This document shows positions 7,650-16,763 of a stretch of DNA of 19,062 nt, piece after piece. Under the pieces are notes generated by a model. It had not been told where the DNA came from and did no database searches. It saw only the letters and a list, made by a program, of their open reading frames with translations. This DNA comes from Stramenopiles sp. TOSAG23-2. Its lineage: Eukaryota > Sar. Made by a program: the position numbers and the translations under genes. Location: positions 1-19,062 of the forward strand of contig LT649590.1 in NCBI GenBank assembly GCA_900128395.1, in the 5' to 3' direction. Position 1 is the first letter of the stretch. Each line of letters begins with the position of its first letter.

Positions 7650-10600
7650 TCAACTATTAATTTTAATACGCAAATTGTGTAAATTTATACCCGCTCCAGC
7701 ATCAGGAGTTGCTTCCAACTCTAAATTAAATCCAGAAATACAATAATCACTTGCATTGGTTGGCATGCCATGTGGAAAATGCGATGGAAATGCTTTTAAA
7801 CCATCTGCAATCCCTTGCTCCAAATGTTTCGACTTCACTTCATAACCAAAATATTTACGATTCGTCCATGTTTTATTACTACTTTTAGAAGAATTATGAA
7901 GTAATTTATGGTATTTTGAAATGCCTGATAACGGAGAGGCAATTATTAGCTTTTGAGAAACTGTATCAATAAAAACATGATCCAACATAACATCACGTCC
8001 AAAATCAAAAACTTTTGTTTCATACCAAATGAAATGGTTTGGCAATCCAGGTTTTGTATGTACATTTATAGACAATGAAGCATACACAGCACATGTATTT
8101 TCCTTTAAGAATTTTTTAAATGCTGTTGGAACTGCAAGCTCATATTCCACTAGGAAGCTATTTTTATCGTTATTATTATCCCATACATTTAAACATTCTC
8201 CAAATGACGTTTCAATGGTATTTGTCGTTAGAACTTCTTCTGCATTAGTTGTATTAATCGCAGATGCATATATTCCATTGTCGGAATATTGAATTGCAGA
8301 GAATGGAGTAGTATGATTGCTACCAAAAACTACTGCTTGCTGTTCTGGCTGAACTTTAATCCCAGTAAGTTTTGAAACATCTATTGTTGATGAATCAAAC
8401 GGTGTAATAATATTGGTATTTAAATGGTTCCTTTGCCATATGACAGAGCAGGTTTTGTTATCTAACGCTTCTCGTGGCCAACCTTTTGGCTGATGTGTTG
8501 GGTTGACGAATACATTTGTCTTTACATCCACAGCCTTTTCTGGCTGCAAGTAGACAATGTTGTCATCATCAACATCATCATCATCATCATTATTATTATT
8601 ATAGACAATGTTAACAACATCATCATCATTATTATTATTATTATTATTAGTAGTAGTAGTAGTAGTAGTATTTTTCATATTTTCATTTACTAACATTTGC
8701 AAAATTAATGCAGCCGTCCAATGATAATCTCTTACTCCTCCAGTGGAAGCACCTTTTCTCAATAACGTGCGTGGATCGTGTTTACCTTTCGAATCATAAA
8801 ATTCATAAAAAACACCCGTTTTTTTATACCACATATCAACACAATCAATAGTTGATTTCAAAATCTTGTGTGCTAAGTTCATTGCGCCATATTTCTTTAA
8901 ACCTAAATATACAAAATAATTTGTATTTATCCACATTGGTCCACGCCACATGTCTGTACTAAATGTTTCTGTATCTAATGCTACGGAGGGAATCCCTATT
9001 GATGAATTAAATGATGTTGCTAGTGCATTTAACATTCGATGCATTCTATCCTTTGCTGGGAAATCATCCAATAACATCGGTAAAAATGATGCAACACTTT
9101 TGACAGTAGAAAATACTTCTTTTCCATTATTTTCTTTTATACCAGCATGTCTATCCATATAAAAATTATTTTTATCATCCCATAACAAATTGTGAACAGC
9201 AGATGACATCGTAGAACTTATGTCTAACCATTTTTTATATGCAGTTGTATTTCCAATTTCCTTTGCAATCAATACTAATTTTGATGCATCCAAAGCAAAA
9301 AATGTTGAAAAATCAACAGCAAGCATTGAACGTACATTTCCAGGATTTGTCACATCTGCATCAAATCGTTGTGAATTATCCATACCACTCTCTGTTCCTT
9401 TCACCCATGATAACAATGGCGATAAATTACTTGGATCTGTTCGTTCACGAATATCCCATTCTAAATATCCTTCTAATATTGGGAATGCATATTTCAATCT
9501 ATCAAGCGCGCGATTTTTATTGTTTGCACATTGCAATTTATCATAGCACGTGGTATGAATTAAAGCTTGATAATTATGCCACACAGAATATGATAATAAG
9601 GGAGGTTGTGTTTGCTTTACTTTTTGACCAGCAGTAATTGGTGTGCGTTGAATTGCAATGCCACCATCTGGCGATGCAGCATCAAGTACAGCTTTAAGAT
9701 ATTCCCAGCTAACTTCAACACCATCTAGGTTATCACTGATTGTTTTAAAAGATTTATCCAAACCTATACGTTTCTTCCAAACAGTACTCTCTGCATCACT
9801 ATTAATTGGTATATTTCTTAATAAATTCATGCCAAGAGAATGAAAACAAGAATCCCATAACCACATCCATGTATGTGGCATACGGTCTGGTGTAGACCAT
9901 CGCTCTTTTATCAAACCTTCTTTGGACAATGAATTGACCCTCATAATACTAATAGCTTTGTTACGTAATTTTTCTCTACCAGGTTTCACTGATGGAAGAT
10001 TCACATGATATTGCCCCATGCGATCATTTGCAATGCTTTGTATATTTAACGTTAAAGATTTTTTTGCTAATTCAACAGCTTCATTTATTGTTGAATTAGA
10101 TGTATATACAAGTGAAAATGTTGATTTTTCCATGCATAGAGCAACAATACTACTCTCCATAACGCTTACAGAGCAACTGTTAACAATTGAGCTGTTATCT
10201 AATATCGTATCAGAAACACCAGTTCCAATTAAAACATCCCAAGATGCATACGTAATTACTACATCATTATTATCATCTTCCTCATGTTCACTTCCTATGA
10301 CAATGACATCATTGGTTGCAATTTTAACTATGTTTTCATTTCCTACTGATGTAGTAATTGTTAATCTCCGAACATTATTTTTTAATCCACAAAAACGCAA
10401 ATCAAAATTAGTGTAATTATCTCCTTCAATCAGAGCAATAAAATTATGCAATTCAGAAGTTGCACCGTCTAATCCTGAAAATCCAAATAACCATCCGCTA
10501 CAACCACCTAAAACACCACCAGGTGGTGCAGATGAATTGCCCCCCCAAACATTAGGCACATTGTTTGGTAGAATTATATTACTACTACTACCTGTTATGA

Positions 10601-10676
10601 TTGATAAAGAATTGAAAAATATTAATAGTATAAACATAGAAATTGACATTTCCCTCATGTTACTTACTGATTTCAT
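7650..10676 (-). CDS. Secretory GH63-type glycoside hydrolase (mannosylglycerate-hydrolase-like)
   Basis: This 1008-residue protein begins with a signal peptide (about 1-30) and an N-terminal beta-rich region (about 45-225). A six-hairpin (alpha/alpha) catalytic domain spans about 240-665. Its GH63 marks are RMPHTWMWLWDSCFHS (265-280), SWEYL (323-327), SYSVWHNYQ (362-370), GTESGMDNSQRFD (427-439), DMWRGPMWINTNYF (575-588), GVFYEFYDS (621-629) and DYHWTAALIL (650-659). By analogy with GH63, D433 is the likely general acid and E625 the likely general base. The SGMDNS form resembles mannosylglycerate hydrolase more than ER glucosidase I. A Thr/Asn/Asp low-complexity hinge (668-706) leads to a C-terminal module of about 280 residues, probably a beta-sandwich, which I cannot assign. 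Many NxS/T sequons support passage through the ER. The substrate is unknown; a glucan or mannoside is likely. The first ATG fits the signal peptide. Confidence 0.88.
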   Translation of the reverse strand: MKSVSNMREMSISMFILLIFFNSLSIITGSSSNIILPNNVPNVWGGNSSAPPGGVLGGCSGWLFGFSGLDGATSELHNFIALIEGDNYTNFDLRFCGLKNNVRRLTITTSVGNENIVKIATNDVIVIGSEHEEDDNNDVVITYASWDVLIGTGVSDTILDNSSIVNSCSVSVMESSIVALCMEKSTFSLVYTSNSTINEAVELAKKSLTLNIQSIANDRMGQYHVNLPSVKPGREKLRNKAISIMRVNSLSKEGLIKERWSTPDRMPHTWMWLWDSCFHSLGMNLLRNIPINSDAESTVWKKRIGLDKSFKTISDNLDGVEVSWEYLKAVLDAASPDGGIAIQRTPITAGQKVKQTQPPLLSYSVWHNYQALIHTTCYDKLQCANNKNRALDRLKYAFPILEGYLEWDIRERTDPSNLSPLLSWVKGTESGMDNSQRFDADVTNPGNVRSMLAVDFSTFFALDASKLVLIAKEIGNTTAYKKWLDISSTMSSAVHNLLWDDKNNFYMDRHAGIKENNGKEVFSTVKSVASFLPMLLDDFPAKDRMHRMLNALATSFNSSIGIPSVALDTETFSTDMWRGPMWINTNYFVYLGLKKYGAMNLAHKILKSTIDCVDMWYKKTGVFYEFYDSKGKHDPRTLLRKGASTGGVRDYHWTAALILQMLVNENMKNTTTTTTTNNNNNNNDDDVVNIVYNNNNDDDDDVDDDNIVYLQPEKAVDVKTNVFVNPTHQPKGWPREALDNKTCSVIWQRNHLNTNIITPFDSSTIDVSKLTGIKVQPEQQAVVFGSNHTTPFSAIQYSDNGIYASAINTTNAEEVLTTNTIETSFGECLNVWDNNNDKNSFLVEYELAVPTAFKKFLKENTCAVYASLSINVHTKPGLPNHFIWYETKVFDFGRDVMLDHVFIDTVSQKLIIASPLSGISKYHKLLHNSSKSSNKTWTNRKYFGYEVKSKHLEQGIADGLKAFPSHFPHGMPTNASDYCISGFNLELEATPDAGAGINLHNLRIKINS
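8563..8671 (-). repeat. Trinucleotide repeats encoding Thr/Asn/Asp runs inside the glycosidase
   Basis: Stretches of (ATC/TCA)n, (ATT)n and (GTA)n encode the Asp, Asn and Thr runs at residues 670-706, between the catalytic domain and the C-terminal module. The repeats keep frame and mark a flexible hinge likely to vary in length. Confidence 0.85.
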
Positions 10677-10703
10677 GATAACTTAAATAGAATATACAGG
10701 TAT

Positions 10704-10738
10704 TATATATATATATATATATATATAGATAGATAGAT
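10704..10738. repeat. (TA)n(GATA)n microsatellite
   Basis: An alternating TA tract of about 23 bp runs directly into three GATA units, 28 bp upstream of the glycosidase start codon. Confidence 0.9.
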
Positions 10739-11258
10739 GAAGAACAAGATACACAAATAAACAAGACGAAGGGACATACTACAAAAACCTGGTAACCGGT
10801 TAGGATAATAATAATATCTTTTTTTCTTTTCGTCTTTATATATTTTTATTCACAGCAGTCGTCGCATCATCACAGTCGTCGCAACCAGTCCGTCTCGGGT
10901 CTCGGCATTCCAGCATTCCCTGGCATTCCAGCATTCCAGCATTCCAGGCATTCCAGCATTCCAGCAGCAATCCAGCAATCCAGGAATCCAGCAATCTGGC
11001 AATCCAGCAATCCAGCCTCCAGCGATCGAAGGCATATTAATATTATTGTACTTATTAGCTTATAGTTAGAGAGTAGGAAGAATAGCTAGAATCAGGGAGA
11101 ATGGACATCACCACATCATCAGTATAGTTTATAGTGCTATACAGAAGATCTAGTAGACTGGTAGATATTAAGCTATAGATCTAATATTCTAAAATATAGA
11201 TATAGATGAAGGACAAAGATATACAAAACAAACAAGAAGGGACATACTAAACAAAAAT
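10727..11258 (+). repeat. Diverged direct repeat (10727-10788 and 11197-11258)
   Basis: The two blocks of about 61 bp share the order agat..agatgaagaacaa / agatgaaggacaa, then acaaacaag, aagggacatact and acaaaaa, with small indels. Both lie on the plus strand, 470 bp apart. The second lies just before the NIPA-like ATG, where it would be 5' UTR. The first lies just upstream of the glycosidase start but antisense to it. A local duplication of a promoter/leader segment is the simplest explanation. Confidence 0.75.
10904..11023 (+). repeat. 9-bp minisatellite (GCATTCCAG / GCAATCCAG)
   Basis: About 13 tandem units of 9 bp (some 10) fill 120 bp. The left half is mostly gcattccag and the right half mostly gcaatccag, so two variant sub-arrays have been homogenised separately. 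The array is markedly more GC-rich than its surroundings and sits in the middle of a divergent promoter region. Confidence 0.93.
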
Positions 11259-11279
11259 TATTAGGAAAAGAAATAAAGT

Positions 11280-12503
11280 ATGCCAAATCTAGTACCAATC
11301 TTCAAATCAATTACGGCATCGGCATTGTCGGCTGCACCGTTCAAATCGAATTCATCGAATACGCCTGGTGTGCCAGATAAAACGCAACCAACACGTGGTT
11401 TTACGTTTGCACATATTAATGATGATAGTTGGCAAACGTTTGTTGGCGTAACATTATCTTTATTAGGTTCGTTTTGTTTTATTATTGGTTGGAAATACAT
11501 GCATGATGCAAATATAGAAAGGAAGGAAGCACAAAAAAATGCGGTGTTGGAAAAAAAAGCCGATAATAAATGGTATGCTGCTGTTGCATTGAATGTACTT
11601 GCTGGCTTATTAGATGCTGGTGCATTTGCATTTGCAGCACAAAGTATTATTAATTCTTTAGGTGGCATATCAGTTATTTTATATGCTTTAATTATACCAT
11701 GTTGGAGCGAGCGAGAATTGGCACAATTGAAAAGGACTAAATTTGCCCCATTTTATGGATGTTTTATCATTATGATCGGGGCAACAATGTGTGTCTTAGC
11801 TGGTGATCATAGGGCAACTGCATATTCCTCACGCGAATTAGAATTATTTTTTGCCGAACCAAGTTTTATATTATTCGAGACAATTACATTATTAATTTTG
11901 GGATATTTCATTTTAATATATGTATTTTATCGACATTATACAGATCGTAAAGAAATTATTGATTTATTTCTGTTAGGGTATGGTCCAGCATGGCTAGGTG
12001 CTATAATGAATATGATGTTAAAAGTATCGATGGAGATATTAAAAAGTTCTATGAAAGGTGAAAGTAATTTTATTTCTATAGAAACGTTTTTATCAGTATC
12101 GGTAACAATTTTATTAGCAGTTGCACAAATATTATTTGTTAATCGTGGATTAAAGAAATTTGAACATCGTACTATCAAATTTATAGGTTTTTACCAAGCT
12201 ATTATGATGTTACTTGGTGTAACTACTGGTGGTATTTTTTATGGCGAATTTGATATGTTTACAAGTGGACGATGGGCCGTCTTTATATTTGGAGCAGTTT
12301 TTGCTTTATGGGGTTTGCTTATAGTAGCATTTGTTGATACACCACGTACACATTTAGTTGATATGCCTACTAGAAGATTTTGCCCATGTCATAGTAGATT
12401 TATATGTGGTATTGCAGATGCAATGATTATTGATTATCCAGTTGGGGAGGAAACAGAGATTAGAAAGAAAGGATTTTTATCTACGTATGATGATGGGCTT
12501 TAA
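11280..12503 (+). CDS. NIPA-like (DUF803) polytopic membrane protein, possible Mg2+ transporter
   Basis: The 407-residue protein has about nine membrane segments (roughly 53-71, 98-116, 121-139, 157-174, 197-217, 229-248, 266-286, 299-321, 330-351). The order and motifs match the NIPA/DUF803 branch of the drug/metabolite transporter superfamily, members of which carry Mg2+. Visible matches are LLGSFCFIIG in helix 1, LDAGAFAFAAQSIINSLGGISVI (111-133; the family has N..AYAFAPA..V.PLGA.SV), the paired GAIMNMMLKVSMEIL helix, and FVNRGLKKFE...GGIFYGEF (286-323). The family's Pro after the Ala-rich helix is absent, and a 50-residue polar N-terminus precedes helix 1. The C-terminus is Cys-containing (FCPCHSRFIC) and faces the cytosol or lumen. 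Mg2+ transport is inferred from family only. The gene diverges from the glycosidase and converges with LSM8. Confidence 0.78.
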   Translation: MPNLVPIFKSITASALSAAPFKSNSSNTPGVPDKTQPTRGFTFAHINDDSWQTFVGVTLSLLGSFCFIIGWKYMHDANIERKEAQKNAVLEKKADNKWYAAVALNVLAGLLDAGAFAFAAQSIINSLGGISVILYALIIPCWSERELAQLKRTKFAPFYGCFIIMIGATMCVLAGDHRATAYSSRELELFFAEPSFILFETITLLILGYFILIYVFYRHYTDRKEIIDLFLLGYGPAWLGAIMNMMLKVSMEILKSSMKGESNFISIETFLSVSVTILLAVAQILFVNRGLKKFEHRTIKFIGFYQAIMMLLGVTTGGIFYGEFDMFTSGRWAVFIFGAVFALWGLLIVAFVDTPRTHLVDMPTRRFCPCHSRFICGIADAMIIDYPVGEETEIRKKGFLSTYDDGL

Positions 12504-12656
12504 CATTTAAACACACACGACAAAAACATTTCAAAAAATATTACACACGCGTATATATCTATATTATATATATATAATATAGTAAATGTGGACTTAATAA
12601 TTTTAAACTCTCTGATGGCAGATCTCCTGGTGTCTCGCCCTATTTCTTCTTTTTTG

Positions 12657-12947
12657 TTAATGTTTAACTGGTTTTATTTTTTCCCCATACAATGTATTAT
12701 AATCTATTTTATTTTCCAATTCTTTATCTATTTCACCTATGACACTGACATTATCACCACGTATTATATATAAACCTAACTCTTCTTTTTTTACACCTTG
12801 ATTTTTTGAATATTTTCTTTCATGTGCATTAGAAAGAATTACATTTGTAGCACGATCACAACCTTTTAATACACCACATATATTACTACCATCCCCTGTT
12901 ATTATACAAACTTCTTTATCAACTAAACTATACAAATAATTTGCCAT
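12657..12947 (-). CDS. LSM8: U6 snRNA-associated Sm-like protein LSM8
   Basis: The 96-residue protein is a full-length LSM8, the subunit that makes the nuclear LSM2-8 ring, which binds the 3' U-tail of U6 snRNA and takes part in tri-snRNP assembly and splicing. Sm motif 1 is at about 13-44 (VCIITGDG, GVLKGCDRATNVILSNAHER) and Sm motif 2 at about 58-70 (GLYIIRGDNVSVIG), with the RGDN loop that contacts RNA. The C-terminal IGEIDKELENKIDY matches LSM8 rather than LSM1. Its presence implies an active spliceosome despite the lack of visible introns in the coding regions here. It converges with the NIPA-like gene, with 153 bp between the stops, and diverges from the MFS gene. Confidence 0.96.
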   Translation of the reverse strand: MANYLYSLVDKEVCIITGDGSNICGVLKGCDRATNVILSNAHERKYSKNQGVKKEELGLYIIRGDNVSVIGEIDKELENKIDYNTLYGEKIKPVKH

Positions 12948-13520
12948 TTTTTCTATACAACTAAAAAAAATTAAGAAAACGCGTATTAAGAGAAAACAAA
13001 ATAAAATGAAACAGTATTACAAAAATGTTCAAAAATTAAATTTATCTATCTATCCCCGTCTCTCTCTCAATTATTATCTCCTTACTGATATATATATATT
13101 AAATCTAGACAACAACTAGTCTATACACTGGAAATATAAAATTATTCTAATTATTTTAGAATCTATCAACAATATAATTAAAATTATTAATTATTATTTT
13201 TTCGAGGAGATATTTTTTTTTCAGGTTAAGGTGGTTATGGTTCTATATTTCTATTGTTAGAATAATAAACTTGTACTTTATTTCTAAATGACATACACAC
13301 CTCGACACCTTAACCACCGAATTATAAATAGACGGCGGATCCAACCAAAAAAGACTATAATTGGCCTTCTTATAACTTTGTTTTTTGATCAACAACAAAA
13401 CCAGGAATAGAAAAAAAAACAATTATAACTATATATAGATGTAGATATGGAAAGATACAACCATTTTATTTATAGGAACATTCATTCAACAATATCATTT
13501 ATAGTAAAATTTATAATATA
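12948..13520. promoter_or_regulatory. Divergent intergenic region between LSM8 and the MFS gene
   Basis: These 573 bp contain the promoters of both genes. A TATAAATAG sequence at about 13323-13331, flanked by accaccg and acggcgg, is the best TATA-box candidate for the MFS gene, about 190 bp before its ATG. Upstream of it lies an inverted repeat with arms GGTTAAGGTG (13224-13233) and CACCTTAACC (13306-13315). A T-run followed by CAG at 13212-13223 resembles a 3' splice acceptor, but I found no partner donor. The rest is AT-rich. Confidence 0.35.
13224..13315. repeat. 10-bp inverted repeat in the MFS/LSM8 promoter region
   Basis: GGTTAAGGTG at 13224-13233 is matched perfectly by its reverse complement CACCTTAACC at 13306-13315, separated by 72 bp. 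GGTGGTTA on the plus strand (about 13230-13237) also recurs inverted as TAACCACC (13311-13318), so the motif is compound. It may be a protein-binding pair or a weak hairpin. Confidence 0.6.
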
Positions 13521-15203
13521 ATGGACTGCAAAAAATGCACTTTATTAACATTCATATTAATGGCTTGCTTTTGCTTCACAGGCATTATATTCGGCTATGC
13601 ACCTTTATTGTTAATGTTGGAGAAGGAAGGTGTGTATGATGAGTTGTGTAAACCTGGTGATCCAAGGCCATGTATAGCACAGCAAGAGCGCTTTAATTTG
13701 TGTTTCACCCTTGCTTGTTTTATCCTTTCGTTCTTAAGCTTACCAGCTGGTATATTTTTAGATAAATTTGGACCAAGATACACCATGATGTTCAGTAGTG
13801 TCTTTGTATTCATAGGATTACTTGGTTTTGCATATGCAGATTCAAAGCACTTTGATGTTTTTTTACCTAGTTTTATATCCTTGGCTTCAGGTGGTATTAT
13901 GATTATGATGTCCTCGTTTCCAGTTTCTTTCCTCTTACCCGAGTACCAAGCAGGAATATTAGCAAGTATTAGTTGTTTGTTCGATGCCTCGTCATTAATA
14001 TTTTCCATTTTTTTGCAATTAAATATTCATTTTCAATTCACCAGAAAGCAATTATTCATTGGATATGCATTTCTTTCATTGTTCATATTATTACCACCTA
14101 TTGTTTTATGGGTAGAAATGGAAAAATTGATATTACACAAAAAAGATAATAATGATGATCATCATAATGATTTTAATAAAGGTAAAGTAGATGGAAATAA
14201 TGATAATTATAATAGTATCACAGAAAAAATACATTTTCAAGATATGGATGATTTGCAATTAAATGATGTTGCTGATGATGGAAATAATAATAATAATAAT
14301 AATAATATAACAAGTGTAAAAAATGAATTTATACCGGTTCATCAACGTAATTTTTTTGGTCAAATAAAATCGTTTGAATTTCTATTTGTCATATTATTTG
14401 CATCAATGCAAATGTTAAAAGCAAATACGTATCTTGGCTGTGTTGTTGAATTATTAGATAGTTATGGGGATGCTGCGTCAAAACATTATTATTCCAAAGT
14501 ATTTTCATTTGTATTACCTGCTGGTATTGTATGTGTCCCATTGATAGATCGATCTATCCATTATTTTGGTTTGGTTGGTTCATTAACTTTAACAACAATA
14601 GTTGGTTTGATATTTTCTGGAGTGGCATTAGTCCCGGATTTACAATGGCAGATCGTAACGTTTGCTACCTTTACAATCTTTCGTGCATTTTTATATGCTG
14701 TAATGTCTACGTTTAACGCACACATTTTTGGATTGGAAACATTAGGTAGAATTACTGGGATCGTATTTACATCATCAAGTATTATGGGCTTGTTGCAATA
14801 CCCATTAGTTGATATTACAAATCAAGAATTTAATGGGGATTTTAAATATCTATTGTATTTCTTATGTGCATTATCTTTGCCTACGTTTGTATTAATCGTA
14901 TTATTTATGCGCCACCGTAAAAAATATTATGGTGAAATTGTTGTTAAATCGCCAAATACTAGTATTCAAGGTTCACCATCTGTAGCAGGCTGTGCTAGAT
15001 TGGATCGCAGCAATTCGTATGGCGTGGATGTATTAACTAAATCGCCAGGTCGAACTGGTGGCTTTGCATTATGGTCAGGTATTGATAATGTTAATGAACA
15101 AAGTTCATTACTTGAAGAGAACAATGGTATTGTTGGTGGTGAATATCATACGTTGGATGTTCCTGAAGTGAAAGATGATAAAAATAATATTCGTATGAAA
15201 TAG
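13521..15203 (+). CDS. MFS transporter, SLC43-like
   Basis: The 560-residue protein is a twelve-helix major facilitator. The first six helices lie within about 8-200. Helix 1 is followed by an ectoloop with Cys43 and Cys51, and the loop after helix 2 has GIFLDKFGPRY (77-87), a form of MFS motif A typical of the SLC43/LAT3-like group (SLPxGxxxDxFGPR). A cytosolic loop of about 70 residues (203-275) with an Asn run separates the halves. Helices 7-12 run from about 284 to 463, and the C-terminal tail of nearly 100 residues is polar. Vertebrate SLC43 members carry large neutral amino acids or purines; the substrate here is not shown. The ATG at 13521 directly precedes helix 1, so the start is well placed. 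Downstream, LC8 is in the same orientation. Confidence 0.85.
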   Translation: MDCKKCTLLTFILMACFCFTGIIFGYAPLLLMLEKEGVYDELCKPGDPRPCIAQQERFNLCFTLACFILSFLSLPAGIFLDKFGPRYTMMFSSVFVFIGLLGFAYADSKHFDVFLPSFISLASGGIMIMMSSFPVSFLLPEYQAGILASISCLFDASSLIFSIFLQLNIHFQFTRKQLFIGYAFLSLFILLPPIVLWVEMEKLILHKKDNNDDHHNDFNKGKVDGNNDNYNSITEKIHFQDMDDLQLNDVADDGNNNNNNNNITSVKNEFIPVHQRNFFGQIKSFEFLFVILFASMQMLKANTYLGCVVELLDSYGDAASKHYYSKVFSFVLPAGIVCVPLIDRSIHYFGLVGSLTLTTIVGLIFSGVALVPDLQWQIVTFATFTIFRAFLYAVMSTFNAHIFGLETLGRITGIVFTSSSIMGLLQYPLVDITNQEFNGDFKYLLYFLCALSLPTFVLIVLFMRHRKKYYGEIVVKSPNTSIQGSPSVAGCARLDRSNSYGVDVLTKSPGRTGGFALWSGIDNVNEQSSLLEENNGIVGGEYHTLDVPEVKDDKNNIRMK

Positions 15204-16026
<823 letters not shown>

Positions 16027-16763
16027 AAAAATGTATTAGAGTTTATGAAATGGTAAGTTCCTTTTATATTGTCAAATATATATACATATGTACATCGTTT
16101 ATTGGTTCCTCAGTTTGTTAAAACACCCCCCAACTAACATAATGTATTCCAACATGTAATATATAACCAATAGGAAGAAAGCGCATCGGGAGAGAGTTGC
16201 GCCGGCTTGAGTAGGGTAAATTGTTAGGCAAGAATAGTTAGAATGAAGCAGATCTACATATAAATATAAATATATATGTAACTTTGCCAACTGAAAAACT
16301 TTCTGGAAAAATGAATATTATTGAGAGAACAGTTTATATTTCAAACCTAACTCGTAATCGCAAGGCGCCCCAACCTTTGTGTTTGTCTTCTTGAAGAAAG
16401 AGGAAGAATTTATTATGGCGAAGATTTTAGATGAGGGAAAAAAGAGAGGAATTGTAGCTTTACGATGTTGTTTGCTACGTATGGTATTAGTTTAGAGAAT
16501 TTATGGATAGTGTTATGATTTTATGGATTCAATTTATATATGAGAGGGAAAGAAAAAAGGTTTTTCCTTCCTTTTGCTGTTATAAATTGATTGATCGAAG
16601 ATTGAGTTTTTGTATGTGTGTGTATATAAATTATTATAAATATATATATATATATAAGTTACACAGTGTATAGAACTTGTGCAAATTTATTAAAAAAACG
16701 TTTTACGTATTGTATTTTTTTTTACGAAGTATATTATACGTAATATATAAATCCCCTCCATCT
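16027..16763. other. Convergent 3' intergenic region with GC-rich patches
   Basis: These 737 bp separate the LC8 stop from the CW protein stop. No coding gene is supported. After the candidate UTR intron there is a GC-rich patch at about 16178-16216 with a perfect 5-bp hairpin (GCGCA 16181-16185, TGCGC 16198-16202). A second patch at about 16350-16385 (ctcgtaatcgcaaggcgccc) is followed by a small hairpin around tcttcttgaagaaaga. The right part is AT-rich with TA runs. A non-coding RNA is possible, but I cannot name a family. Confidence 0.35.
16053..16113 (+). other. Candidate 61-nt spliceosomal intron in the LC8 3' UTR
   Basis: GTAAGT at 16053-16058 is a perfect consensus 5' splice site. A pyrimidine-leaning attggttcctCAG ends at 16113 and makes a plausible 3' splice site. 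The spacing (61 nt) suits a short protist intron. It would lie in the 3' UTR, starting 26 bp after the LC8 stop. There is no transcript evidence, and the sites could be chance. Confidence 0.3.

Larger units (their letters stand above)
10677..11279. promoter_or_regulatory. Divergent intergenic region between the glycosidase and the NIPA-like gene
   Basis: These 603 bp serve as promoter region for both genes. From left to right they hold a TA/GATA microsatellite (10704-10738), the first copy of a direct repeat of about 61 bp (10727-10788), a palindrome TAACCGGTTA (10793-10802), a CAG/TCGTC-rich patch, a 9-bp minisatellite (10904-11023) and the second copy of the direct repeat (11197-11258), ending 21 bp before the NIPA-like ATG. 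A minus-strand frame through the minisatellite (10850-11035) is repeat-encoded and not supported as a gene. Confidence 0.45.

Noticed and set aside
10850-11035. Minus-strand frame of 61 codons rich in CWNAG/GMPGM
   Set aside because: It is wholly produced by the 9-bp minisatellite, whose period keeps all frames open; there is no family match and no independent sign of coding.
13211-13223. Poly-T followed by CAG, like a 3' splice acceptor in the MFS 5' leader
   Set aside because: No convincing donor or branch point upstream, and the frame after it is a seven-codon dead end; poly-T runs are common here.
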